Assembly (NCBI GenBank): GCA_029216955.1
Contig: JANAVB010042253.1
Location: forward strand, 1-64,000
From: Iris pallida
Taxonomy: Eukaryota; Streptophyta; Magnoliopsida; Asparagales; Iridaceae
Direction of reading: 5' to 3'
DNA length: 64,000 bases
Shown here in pieces: positions 28,301 through 36,639 of this stretch. Numbering within the stretch: position 1 is the first letter of the stretch; every line of letters starts with the position of its first letter. The position numbers were made by a program, and so were the translations under genes. Below the pieces are notes generated by a model. It had not been told where the DNA came from and made no database searches. It saw only the letters and a program-made list of their open reading frames with translations.

Positions 28301-31300
28301 ACATAGTCCATTTATGATTGTCTTTCTACTCTTGCCTTAGGATCAATTTTAGGACAGACGCCTTGGCCTATTTTGTGTCTCTAGACCCTCCCGTGCTTGC
28401 AACAACAACGTCAACACATACTTTGCATTTAGACCCTTCTCGTACCAACGTTAACCTATCATGTCGTGCTTGCCTTTCGACACATAATCAAAGACGCGAC
28501 TACACGATAGTACCCAATTTCTACGTGACGTGCTACAAGTCCATTGTGTCGTCACTCGCAAACTCAGTGTGACTTAACCATATTGCCGTCTCGCAGCCCT
28601 TGCTACTTTAATCACCAACTGACCCAATCAAGACTTGTGTACTAAGTGTCACTTGACCGACTTTGCCTTGCGGTATTTCCTGACTTAAATTCAAGATGAC
28701 TCAAATCCAACTTATGCAACTTATATGCCGACAACTTAAGACTTGACGCTACATCTCGTGCCGAAGCACGGTGTCTACGTTACAGCCAAATCTTAGGTCC
28801 AAACATTATCTTCCGATCGTGCACGCATTCGACTCGACTCATAGATATAGTGCACACAATACTCGACTCAATCCAAAGGCATACACGCGGATCGCCGCCT
28901 ATGCCGAACGCATCTAATAAACTAGCGCCACACGTACTATCCTGGACACCGTAGCTTTGTTAGACGGATGCCCCTTGCCAACGCGAGTAGCGAGCTCCGC
29001 TGCAAGTCCCCGCCTAACCCGTGCGGTCATCCAGCACTGCTAATCATGTCTCCATCGAAACGGTCCCGTTGGCCGCCTGGGTCGCCGTTCGAGAAACATT
29101 ATCTCACCTTATACAAGTTGTCCAATGACCATGCAAGACTCGACTCGAACTGACGTCTCACACAGTCATTATACTTCTAGTGTTACCATCTCTTTCAGGG
29201 CCAAGTTCAATACTTCTCACATCTGAGACTGCCTAGACGATCCATGGTCCCGAGCCTTCTTCTTTCTTGCCCTATCATTTCATTCAACTCAGGAACGACT
29301 ATTCGAAAGCCCTTCTTTCCAAACTCCAAATGAATCAGCCGTGACCGTGCCTTAGAAACACTAAGTTCGTGACATCCTGCCTTATACCAATTGATGTACT
29401 GGATGATATTACCGTCCAAGGCATACCTATACAACGGACCTTACGATCGTGGAACCAAAAAATTTCGACAATCGCAGAAAACATGGGACAGTGCTTAGAA
29501 AAGACTTCGATAACCTATCATAACTCAACCCAACTTAATCGTACAACAACTTGACGAGCAAGGACTGCGTCAAGCCTTGGACGATAGGACCGTGCATGCT
29601 TTATGAAGCGCTTATGCGGACGACGCCTATGACTTAGGCTAACTCTTAGCTTGTGGCGAAAACCAACTTTTCCTTCTCCCAAGCCACAGGACGAAGGACC
29701 GAGTGTCATTTTCAAAGCACGACGTGCACCAACCAAATATGCCTAAGATAGGCTAACTTTGCCACTCATGCAAGCTTCGCAGTATAAGTGAGCGAGCTAC
29801 CAGCCTAAAAGGCTAGCTTCGCCGTATAGCTACCAGCCAGGAAGTTTAGTTCTGTCGTACAGGTGAGGTCTTAGCTAAACAGACTAGCTTCTCGCCAAAA
29901 AGCTATCAAGCGTCGCCAAACGCTAACCCCGTCGTTCACGCAGCGGTTACAGGTCGTGAAACCAAGTCATCCCATGAGCAAGATATTTGGGGATGTTACC
30001 CCTTCTATGCTAACAGCTTGACTAATTTAGTGAGGTGTTATTGACATTTAATGGTCGTAACACCCATAATCCCTATTTGGATGGGACATTAAAGGGACAT
30101 TTAATTCCTAAAAAGCGGACAATCGATTATTAGTCATGCTAGCTAGCTAGGTTAGCCTCGCCGACTAGCAGGCTAGCCTTGTCGCAGGCCAAATAGCCTC
30201 ATCGTACGAGGCTTTTACAACAATTAATCCCCTCAACGGGATTTTAAGGGAGATGACACCCCTAGCACCTCTATAAATGGCCTCTATATCGGTTGAATAG
30301 AGAGGTCAACAACTTATACAAAGGTTGGCATTTGGTCATTTAGAGCACAAAGGAGATATATCGGTTATATCCCCCTTCGCTTCCAAGAGAGGAACATTAG
30401 CAAGAGATCCACCTTTTTCTTGCTCCGTACCTCGTCAGCTTTCCTCAAAGCTACTTGATGTCTCTTTCGAGAACAAAGTCAGTAGACTAAAAGAGGGTCC
30501 CTACACCCTGATAGTTTTTTAAAGAGTTCTCTTGAAAATTATTTCAACCTCAATGGTTCGAAAGCATCCGAGCGGAATCCACATGTATCTTGCAAGCAAG
30601 GTCAAAAAAGATCTGAGTCTCGCCGTCAGATCGTCAACAGAACAAAGTAGTCGTGCCATGACCAGACTTCCACATCCATACTTTCCCATAATAATAGAAG
30701 TTTCATTGTAACCCTCTTTTCTTCGGTTCTTTGTACCCAAACAAGAAGATTATCCATTGGTAATCTTCTACATTTTTACAAGCTAAATCTCCATTTCAAA
30801 CGAAGGTTGACCACATGCGACCAAGGAGCACCCTGGAACTCACCTAGACTAGAAACGAGTCTAAATGCAGAGGTAAGATGCTATGATTTTGCTATAGAGA
30901 CTTGCGTTCATCTCCGTGACACATAAGCCAAAGAACGAAAATGATTGGCGTTCCCGATTACTATGCCTAGAAAAAGATAATAATGCACATTGTTTAATGT
31001 TTAGCTTACCATCTTTTACTTTTATCATGTTTTAGAATTTAGATACGTTGTTAAATCAAGATATATATCATGTATCCATTCGCTTGATTAACTTATTTTG
31101 TGTATCGTAAGATACATCATTCTATAAAAACATTGATTGAAATATAATCATACATATATAGACAATTTTAACTATTAATTTGTCCTCTTTGCATCATTCA
31201 AATAAAATCTAGCATTTATAGGTCGTATTGTACCATATCATAAAGTATGTATTGTGTATCATACTAAAATGACAACAGAGTATTTAGAGTTCTTTTAAAT

Positions 31301-32010
31301 ACTTATCCATTTATATTTACTTCTAAATCACTAAATGCTTAATGTCAGGGCCCGGGGGAGAAACCATTCCAAAATTAGAATCAAAAGTAAGAACCGGTCA
31401 TACTCTCTACTTCGACAAACAGTTCTCTAGAGCCAAAATGATTCCTTCTTTTCATGCACTCTTTATTGTTGAACATCAGAGCCAATTTCTTCTGGGTTTG
31501 TCCCTAATGTTTAAAAGATCCGATTTTTTTTCCTACAAGCACTGTACAAAACCTGAACACTAGCAATATTCACGTCGCAATCTCCGCGTAATATTTTAAG
31601 GAACTCTGTGTGAATGTACGATACAAGCATTGTGCTACGGACACAAACTTGATTGCGGAGGCTGACATAGTGTATTTTGGAGTCTCCGGTACGTTTCCAC
31701 GTGACGTGACACATATTGATAGTACAGGAGAGGGGGGGTGACCAAGAATTGAGCTATACAAATTAAAAATGACACATATATGGGAAATTATGGAACCATG
31801 ATCACTCACTGATATGGCGGAGAGATCCAATATCGAATCTTCGGAATTGTGCTTAGAATCCGACGGCGGCGACCGGACGGAGTCGCCGCCGCTCTCGGAG
31901 GGGATGGACTCCCAAGTCTGGGGCGGGGTCCATGGGTCGTCGACCTTGAGATTCCGAAGAAGAGATGTGAAGCTGGAAGCGGCGGCGGTGGCGGCGGCGG
32001 TCTCCTCCAT
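3502..32010 (-). CDS. GCP6: gamma-tubulin complex component 6, 14 exons, frame broken in three
   Basis: Coding exons on the minus strand: 31810-32010, 22477-23220, 20488-20691, 19995-20336, 17776-17879, 16325-17475, 14798-14936, 14549-14707, 14305-14468, 12352-12431, 10752-10849, 9577-9638, 4263-4419, 3502-3672. All junctions are GT-AG. The product would be about 1259 residues, close to the roughly 1200 of Arabidopsis GCP6. Key matches: LLRNLKVDDPW.PP.TWESIP at the start; EENLVRLVINALQGV, ADRTSHRVP and SSTSALGK in exon 2 (GRIP1 / Spc97-Spc98 N domain, about residues 70-430); a variable GCP6 insertion in exons 5-6; then IPLDIIIDKC, QYKYVS, ALRHYHFMELADWAD, LGYRVDWP, ILQCALDFR and LRSPKHGEFSLCRFW (GRIP2, exons 7-14). 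GCP6 is a structural subunit of the gamma-tubulin ring complex that nucleates microtubules. Exons 6, 8 and 11 each lack one or two bases (see separate entries), so as written the gene cannot make the full protein. Confidence 0.9.
3673..4262 (-). other. GCP6 intron 13
   Basis: Intron between exons 13 and 14 with donor CAG|GTGAAT and acceptor TTGCAG|GT. I see no repeat or coding signal in it. Confidence 0.7.
4420..9576 (-). other. GCP6 intron 12 (5.2 kb)
   Basis: This intron separates the 62-nt exon 12 from exon 13. About 7490-8850 is a decayed RTE-type LINE (separate entry). The remaining sequence, including 4430-7490 and 8850-9576, is ordinary AT-rich intron with no recognised feature. Confidence 0.75.
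7495..8850 (-). mobile_element. RTE-clade LINE reverse transcriptase relic
   Basis: On the minus strand, broken frames spell reverse-transcriptase landmarks in the right order: IIEQKIRQRNYI-like KLWERIIEQRLR block near 8800, NLYMVFIDL near 8660, IMWWALGRN near 8600, the catalytic-box remnant VDDIVLVDDS (for FADDIVLVD) near 8365-8395, a KTEY block near 8290, and EKDVIHKIKT near 7560. Many stops and shifts are present, so it is long dead. It lies in the same orientation as GCP6. No ends, poly-A tail or target duplication were resolved. Confidence 0.7.
9639..10751 (-). other. GCP6 intron 11
   Basis: Intron with donor CAG|GTGTGG and acceptor GTCTAG|GT. An open stretch on the plus strand at 10032-10253 has no recognisable family and AT-driven composition; I treat it as chance. 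Confidence 0.6.
10752..10849 (-). other. GCP6: GCP6 exon 11 with -2 (or +1) frameshift
   Basis: The exon begins QINHFVAT in one frame and continues QQYVHSQLSDVSW in another; both belong to the conserved GRIP2 segment HQVNHFV..LQQYVHS. The break falls in the ACAACAACAG run at about 10815-10826. The exon has 98 nt; the phases require 97 or 100, and the family length favours 100. Confidence 0.75.
11270..11720 (+). mobile_element. Ty1/copia 3' end: RNase H fragment plus partial LTR
   Basis: Located in GCP6 intron 10 on the strand opposite to the gene. At 11300-11580, broken frames give LYYDKETLNHIVENPDFHER, then IDCH-like and VTLFERSD pieces, and LVDILTKPTQ-like sequence, which is the end of a copia RNase H domain. 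A purine-rich tract near 11566-11576 (GCGGGGCGG) precedes TGACAG, where the 3' LTR should start. The LTR part contains TTTAGTCCCACATCG, a word common in plant copia LTRs, and AATAAATAAAA near 11683. The element is truncated at both ends. Confidence 0.75.
12432..14304 (-). other. GCP6 intron 9
   Basis: Donor AAAG|GTATTG, acceptor TTTGCAG|GC. It contains a short TTG repeat near 13213-13228. No mobile element or exon was recognised. Confidence 0.6.
14549..14707 (-). other. GCP6: GCP6 exon 8 with -1 frameshift
   Basis: The upstream frame gives KWSLVETDQNL and IQGLLDLALQRSA; the downstream frame gives ERDPYRKRLFFYMRGQ. Both match the same GCP6 segment (QRSSCERD...RLF in Arabidopsis). The exon is 159 nt where the phases of its neighbours need 160. 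A missing base in the codon before GAG at about 14627-14629 explains it. Confidence 0.8.
14937..16324 (-). other. GCP6 intron 6
   Basis: Donor ACACA|GTATCC and acceptor TATAAAAG|AT; the latter was chosen because it rejoins Q-YKYVS exactly. An upstream TTGCAG at about 14978 would add unrelated residues. A CA repeat lies near 15740-15753. Nothing else was recognised. Confidence 0.65.
16325..17475 (-). other. GCP6: GCP6 exon 6 (insertion domain) with -1 frameshift
   Basis: The acceptor TTTCAG|GG is at 17475; the exon starts DAGRKDADASS and stays open for about 320 codons. Near 16515-16560 the reading frame changes: upstream ...CVKVATNQSG is in one frame, downstream SGGAGWEALLNYS...FEIPLDIIIDKC is in another. 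The exon is 1151 nt where the flanking phases require 1152. The simplest reading is one T lost from the T run at 16531-16533 (GG-TTT-AA). Confidence 0.8.
17880..19994 (-). other. GCP6 intron 4
   Basis: Donor ACT|GTAAGT, acceptor TTCTCTAG|GT. A short duplicated phrase containing AATGTACAAT and CATCAGAAATGTA occurs near 19101-19160. No exon or element was recognised. Confidence 0.6.
20692..22476 (-). other. GCP6 intron 2
   Basis: Donor AGA|GTAAGA, acceptor AAATTTAG|GA. It contains an Au SINE on the plus strand (21040-21196). The rest is AT-rich without recognised features. Confidence 0.65.
21040..21196 (+). mobile_element. Au SINE
   Basis: The order of Au SINE landmarks is well kept: TGGCACGACTGT, TTGCTT..TGGAGGACGC, a B box AAGTTCGAGTC, AAACGGCCTCT, GACCCTTCCC, TGCAAAGCAGGAACCTTGTG, and a GGATGCCC end. 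It sits in GCP6 intron 2, antisense to the gene. The 3' poly-T/A end and target duplication were not resolved. Confidence 0.75.
25359..25386. repeat. (AT)n microsatellite
   Basis: About 14 AT units inside the solo LTR, next to mixed TA/TG sequence. Confidence 0.9.
25422..25531. repeat. AGC/GCA triplet-rich tract
   Basis: Clusters of AGC and GCA triplets (AGCAGCAGCAGC and related) inside the solo LTR, followed by CATCACCATCACC triplets. This is microsatellite growth within a dead LTR; open frames across it are a by-product. Confidence 0.85.
27726..30219 (-). mobile_element. solo LTR or LTR remnant, related to the one at 46639-49009
   Basis: The left end TGTCACGTCCCG..., followed by GATCGTCCTCGC, GGCGTGATGCCGCACGAGCC and GCGCTCGTGCAAG, is the reverse complement of the end of the solo LTR at 46639-49009 with moderate divergence. 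The poly-A signal (TTTATT at 27927-27932, read on the minus strand) is at the equivalent place. The right end is uncertain. One candidate is 30219, where TTTTACA is followed by ACAAT, matching ACAAT before 27726. Another is near 30000, where the minus strand reads GGTAACATCCCC. The part near 29780-29930 has internal repeats of GGCTAGCTTCGCCG type. Confidence 0.6.
30220..30960 (+). mobile_element. LTR-like promoter and leader fragment
   Basis: CTATAAATGGC at about 30268-30278 is a good TATA box. It is followed by a GC-richer leader, unlike the surrounding intron. Near 30940 TTGGCGTTCCCG loosely resembles a primer-binding site of the TTGGCGCC type used by some gypsy elements. I infer a truncated piece of a second LTR element in plus orientation, possibly nested with the neighbouring LTR. 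No coding region follows. Confidence 0.35.
31810..32010 (-). other. GCP6: GCP6 exon 1
   Basis: This exon has 67 codons starting MEETAAATAA. The GCP6 N-terminal signature LKVDDPWTPPQTWESIP lies at residues 21-37. It ends ...LDLSAIS at a GTGAGT donor (phase 0), and the next exon begins EENLVRL, matching the join in Arabidopsis GCP6. The start ATG is supported because it is the first in frame and sits a few codons before the conserved motif. Confidence 0.9.
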
Positions 32011-32204
32011 GAGAGGAAGAAGAAATCTAGGGTTAGGTTTTCTGAAGGGTTCTCCGCCGCTGAGAACCGCCGGCGGTGTTTTGGAGTTTGGGGGCTTTTT
32101 GAAGCTGAGAGTTTGGAGTTGGCTGTGGGAGTCTTCTTTAATTTTGGGGGAAATTTTGTACGGGTTTCTTTTTTACTTTTTTTAATATCTTTCCTATCCT
32201 GCTC
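32011..32204 (-). promoter_or_regulatory. GCP6 5' UTR and proximal promoter
   Basis: Upstream of the GCP6 ATG, the minus strand shows CCTCTC just before ATG GAGGAG and an AACCCTAG word (telo-box-like) at about 32021-32031. A GATATTAAAAAAAG stretch near 32180 could serve as a TATA-like region. A hAT-like MITE begins immediately beyond, so the native promoter is at most about 200 bp long before the insertion. Confidence 0.4.
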
Positions 32205-32324
32205 TAGCGCTTGGTGCAACTCGGGCGGGTTGGGTCGGACTTGAGGTCAATTCGAGCCCAACCCGATGAATCATAAGTCAATCTCGAGCCCAAGTCTGAC
32301 CCGACCTCGGGTTCAATATATCGT

Positions 32325-32395
32325 CTCCACTGGGGCTCGAACTCCAACCACTTGGACCGCATGCATCTCTTTTAACCACTAGACTAGAGGTCATT
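32325..32395 (-). mobile_element. tRNA-related SINE head
   Basis: The minus strand contains an A-box-like TAGTCTAGTGG, then about 30 nt later a B-box-like AGTTCGAGCCC. This is pol III promoter architecture without a tRNA fold. It resembles the element at 53345-53415. Confidence 0.5.
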
Positions 32396-32416
32396 TGATA
32401 TATTATATAGGTCATT

Positions 32417-32417
<1 letters not shown>

Positions 32418-32468
<51 letters not shown>
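32418..32468. repeat. (AT)n microsatellite, about 25 units
   Basis: A pure AT run inside the MITE, adjacent to the SINE head. Confidence 0.95.
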
Positions 32469-32471
<3 letters not shown>

Positions 32472-32642
32472 GTTGGGTTTCGGGTTCTTCGGGTAACCCG
32501 ACATATTAACCCGAGCCCAATCCGATTTTTGATCGGGTTCAAATATTTTAACCCGAACCCGAGTATCTTCAACCCTAACCCAACTCATTAACGGGTTTAC
32601 CCGATCGGGTTCGGGTTTAGCCCGCCCGAGTTGCACCCCTAA

Positions 32643-33935
32643 CTATTTGGATTTGGATTTAAAAATCCTCCAAATTCAAATCATGGATTTCAAGATTCAA
32701 ATTCAACTCCAACCAACATAGAATTTGGATTCATGATAATAATTAAATTATAGACATGATCAATAATTAAGCTATTAATTAATTATGATTAATTATATTC
32801 ATTATTATTTATAAAATTAATAATTAACGATTAGTAATTAATAATTGACGATTAGTTATTATTAATTATAAAATTAATGATTAGTTAATTTTTAAATAAA
32901 TAACGATTAATAATTAAAGATTAATAATCAGCGACTAATAGTTAACAATTAATAACTATAAATTATAATTAACAATTAATAATTAATAATTAACAATTGA
33001 TAATTTTCATTAACGTTTAATAATTATAATTTATATTGATTAATAATTAATAATTCACGATTAATTAACTATAAATTAAATATTTTAAAAATAGTAATTA
33101 TAAATTAATATTATTATAATTAGTAAATTATTAATTAAATTATTATAAAATATGATTCTAATTGTGATTAAAATATTATTAATTAAGATTATAAAAATAG
33201 TTATTAACAAATTATTAATTAATATTATGATAATACTACTAAATTTTATAGATATAACAAATTAACTAATTAACTAATTTTTTAATTATAATACTAAACA
33301 TAGGATATGATTATTAATTAATATTATAATAATACTAATAAATTATTAATTAATATTATAATAATAATGTAATAATACTAGTAAATTATGATTATTAAAT
33401 AATTAACAAATTATTAATATTATAATAATACTAATAAATTGATTATGATTATAACGAAATTAACTGATTAACTAATTAATAATACTATTTTTTTATTAAT
33501 TAGTAATACTAATAAAATAGTTAGTTTTTTATTAATTAACTAATTTTTAACGAAATTAAAAGAATAAATATTTTTAACGAAATTATTAAAATTAACTAAT
33601 TTTTAACAAAATTATTAAATAAATATTTTAACTAAATTATTAAAGATTAACTAATATTTAATTTACTAATTTTTAACAAAATTATTAAAATAATTATTAA
33701 CGAAATTATCAAAGATTAACTAATTTTTAATTTACTAATTTTTGACAAAATTATTAAATAATAAATATTTTAACGAAATTATTAGAGAATAATTATTATT
33801 TTTCTCCAAAATCCAACCAAATCCAAGTTTTGGATTTTGTCATACTTTCCATATCCAAATCCATCTCCACCAAATATAGGATTCCATGGATTTGTCTCCA
33901 AATCCATAAAAACCCAAATCCCACTTCCAAATACG
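32643..33935. mobile_element. AT-rich foldback-like element
   Basis: About 1.1 kb built almost only from TAATTA, AATTAT and similar words. It is bordered by TATTTGGATTTGGATTT on the left and by an inverted, imperfect copy ending ...CACTTCCAAATA on the right. Both arms are enriched in GGATTTGG/CCAAATCC words. This suggests a non-autonomous element whose interior has drifted into AT satellite-like sequence. No target duplication was found. Confidence 0.45.
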
Positions 33936-33955
33936 GTTTACCATACACACCCTAA

Positions 33956-34490
33956 GGGTCCGCTTGGATTGAGGGTTAAAGAGTTAAGTGCGGAAAAGTC
34001 AAGTGAGAGTTTAGGAGGAAGAGTTATAGAGGATTAAGTGAGGGTTTATTTCACCCTCTTTTGTCCATTTTTTTTATCCCCCAAATCGGAGGGTTAAGGA
34101 GGATGATTGAGGGGTTTTGTTTAAAAAGTTATAAATACTCCTCATTCGTTCTATATATCATGATTTTTCTCCTATTTTTTTTGTTTTCAACATGTTGCTC
34201 CGTACCTTCCTAATTTGTGAAGATATTTTGACAAGTTATAATTAAAATTTAATCAAATTTAATTTTATGACATATGTAATAAGGCTATTTTGATAACTAT
34301 CATACTTTTATTAATTCTCTTCTCAATCAAAACCTCCAATCCAACCAAGAGTTATTAAATACCCCTCACTTAACTCTCCCTTCAATCCAAATAAAATTAT
34401 TGTATTGACTCTACTCCCCCTCACTTAACTCCCCCTCATTTAATCTCACTTAACTCTACTTTTTTTTTTTTCCTCAATCCAAGCAGACCC
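33956..34490. mobile_element. PIF/Harbinger (Tourist-like) MITE
   Basis: The ends GGGTCCGCTTGGATTGAGG and CCTCAATCCAAGCAGACCC are inverted copies with one mismatch over 19 bases, and the element is flanked by TAA on both sides (33953-33955, 34491-34493). A 3-bp TWA duplication with GGG-starting ends is typical of Harbinger MITEs. Confidence 0.8.
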
Positions 34491-34599
34491 TAAAGTTCCT
34501 TAAAAAATTCACTCTCAGTTGTAAGTATTAGTTGATGATTGATTGTGTTAACCAATAACAAAAATACTTTTACTTTTTTATAATTTTAAATAGATTATT

Positions 34600-34815
34600 A
34601 GTAATAGGGTATTATATAATAATAGTATTAGGATTTGGGTCTCTATAATAGTGGATATTAGAATTTGGGTTTTGAAAATGACCCGTGTTAGAATTTGGAT
34701 CTAAAAACACTATTCACGCAAGCAAATAAACAGTAATTTGGAGACTCAAATCCTAATATTGATTATTTTCGAGACCCGAATCTTATTTTAATTATTATAC
34801 GAGACCCTATTACTA
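34600..34815. repeat. inverted-repeat segment
   Basis: TAGGGTATTATATAATAATAG followed by AGGATTTGGGTCTC on the left is mirrored by GAGACCCGAATCTTA and TATTATACGAGACCCTATTA on the right. This is a small foldback MITE of unknown class. Confidence 0.45.
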
Positions 34816-35048
34816 AATAGTCCTTTATAAATATACTATTGTATCTAATTATTAAGCCATCAAACTATTATAAATAAAAATATGACTAATTAGTGTTTAG
34901 ACCCTGAATTTTATACCAAATTAAATTTAAGTCCTGACATATTCAACTGGAGAGTTTATATCCTGAATTTTTATTTTTTGTTTCTTTTGTCTATTATACT
35001 GTTCCTTTCAAACTCTTCAATTGGACATGTCAAAGCTAATAGCTAACA

Positions 35049-35313
35049 ATGTTGATGCCTCATCCACGGTGGGAGGAGTCTCCATGCATGTTCCTAGTTC
35101 CGAACAAGGGCCTTGAGGAGGACCATAGTGGAGGAGGAGGACATTATTTCCTGCTGCAGGGACAACATGTTGGGCTACATGATGCCGAAGAAGGTTGTGT
35201 TCGTGATGGAGCTGTCAGAAATATCACATAAGAACAAGATGAGAGAGATGGCCAAAGGTTTCAAGTTTACACAACAACAACAACGAAACGAAGAAGAGCT
35301 AACTGCCACATAG
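35049..35313 (+). pseudogene. acyl-activating enzyme (AAE) C-terminal fragment
   Basis: One frame gives MPHPRWEESPCMFLVPNKG, and a second frame from 35113 gives EEEDIISCCRDN, YMMPKKVVFVMELSEIS and REMAKGFKF. These match the C-terminal lid domain of plant AMP-dependent acyl-activating enzymes (typical: MPHP.WGESPCAF, II.YCR..LP.YMVPK.VVF..ELPKTSTGKIQK..LREMAK). The frames are shifted against each other. The conserved PKTSTGK motif with the catalytic lysine is replaced by EISHKNK. No other AAE exon was seen nearby, so this is a dead fragment. Confidence 0.7.
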
Positions 35314-36104
35314 CAACAGAAATAATCGTAAGCACGAGCATATGGAGCAGCATGTCCTGGTCATGCCTCGGCTATGATTTGTTATGTAATTTTTTTTTCA
35401 AAGGGACTCTACGTTGTCTTCTTCATATTATCATACCATGCAAGAGTGATTCTTTCTGCTACTACAATCAAAACACAATTCGATAGGTATTATATTGTGG
35501 TAAAAATCAATCTCTCTACCATCTTAAAGCGGCTTCAAAACGGAAATGAGCCGTGTGTTATGTGTTATGATATGTGGAAAATCTAAATAATATATACCCT
35601 TATATTGTTGTAAACTCATTGATCTCTCTACTATCTTAAAGCGGCTTCAAAACCGTAAAAATGAGGGTGCTGTGTGGTATGATATGTGGAAATCCAACCT
35701 TGTCCTATCTACAACTATCCTTATCTTATTCCCTATTTATATACATATTCTTATTTCTTAATAAGAGATCCTAAACCTATTCTATTCAACTACAATATTT
35801 TTTCTCCCCCCATTCTGTTATCTAATATGACCGCTCGATAAGTTTCAGACCACCATAAAGAAAGATCAAAGATCAAAAAATCCTCAATCAAAAATTGAAT
35901 TGAACAATCCAACCAGGAAGAATGTTTTCTCACGATGATTGATTGTAGATTTTTTCCCCATGTAAATGGATAACATTTTACATAATTTTAACACCACTTA
36001 ACAAAATATGTGTTTGATAAAACATAGTGAGAAGTTTGATTTGCTTACGAAAAGAAATTACTAGCTAAAGAAACATTTTCCGAATGTGTAAAACATAGAT
36101 TTTT

Positions 36105-36270
36105 TTTATACTGATACCTCTTTCTCAGTCTCTTCTCGAATCGCATAACCTAAGCATATCCTCTGACCAAAGCAATATACTTTGCTTTTGAGAAATTGGA
36201 TATTTGGTTCACTGTCGTGAACTTCCTCTACAGTAGATGCTACTTCTTCAAGACCCGCTCCCAGATAATT
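36105..36270 (-). other. exon-like segment, unknown protein
   Basis: The minus strand is open for about 55 codons: FNYLGAGLEEVASTVEEVHD, then PNIQFLKSKVYCFGQRICLG and YAIREETEKEVSV before TAA. The composition is protein-like. I do not recognise it; it may be the last exon of a gene or a relic. The second AGTCGACGCGG tandem repeat lies just upstream. Confidence 0.35.
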
Positions 36271-36300
36271 GAATACAAACCATAAGCACGTCCAGCCTAC

Positions 36301-36438
36301 GCCATAAAGTCGACGCGGTAGTAGGCTATCTAAACCTTATAAATCTCCAAGTACATGACTATCGATCCAGCCATAAAGTCGACGCGGTAGTAGGCTATCT
36401 AAACCTTATAAATCTCCAAGTACATGACTATCGATCCA
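36301..36438. repeat. 69-bp tandem duplication
   Basis: The unit GCCATAAAGTCGACGCGG... ending ACTATCGATCCA occurs twice back to back (36301-36369, 36370-36438) with no visible difference, so the duplication is recent or a consensus artefact. Confidence 0.9.
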
Positions 36439-36639
36439 CTCATCACAGCTCTATACACAAATAGTATCCATGTCAATCACACAGCACAGGATTTCCCTAT
36501 TTATTACATGCTTTAACATCCTCGATACGAAGACAAATCCAGTCAAATGAAATATAAGGCAACAACTACAACAAAGAAAACTACAACATCCTCCACATCA
36601 TCATACAATCCATAGTATCTAACAATCATCCTAGGAGTG

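Larger units (their letters stand above)
23221..31809 (-). other. GCP6 intron 1 (8.6 kb)
   Basis: The intron runs from donor TCA|GTGAGT to acceptor TTTGGCAG|GA. More than half of it is LTR-retrotransposon sequence (24569-26942, 27726-about 30219, and an LTR-like tail to about 30960). Positions 23221-24560 and 30960-31809 look like ordinary intron. Confidence 0.8.
32205..32641. mobile_element. hAT-like MITE in GCP6 upstream region
   Basis: The inverted ends are GGTGCAACTCGGGCGGG (left) and CCCGCCCGAGTTGCACCCCTA (right). The interior repeats CGGGTT and AACCCG words on both arms. The left tip is slightly damaged (TAGCGCTTGG for TAGGGG) and no clear 8-bp target duplication was found. A tRNA-like SINE head and an AT repeat are nested in it. 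Confidence 0.6.

Noticed and set aside
27769..28572. Plus-strand open frames up to 182 codons
   Set aside because: They sit in the intronic LTR, antisense to its orientation, with no recognisable domain.
31806..32244. Long frames on both strands over GCP6 exon 1
   Set aside because: Only the frame beginning MEETAAATAA matches GCP6; the others are shadows of this GC-rich exon.
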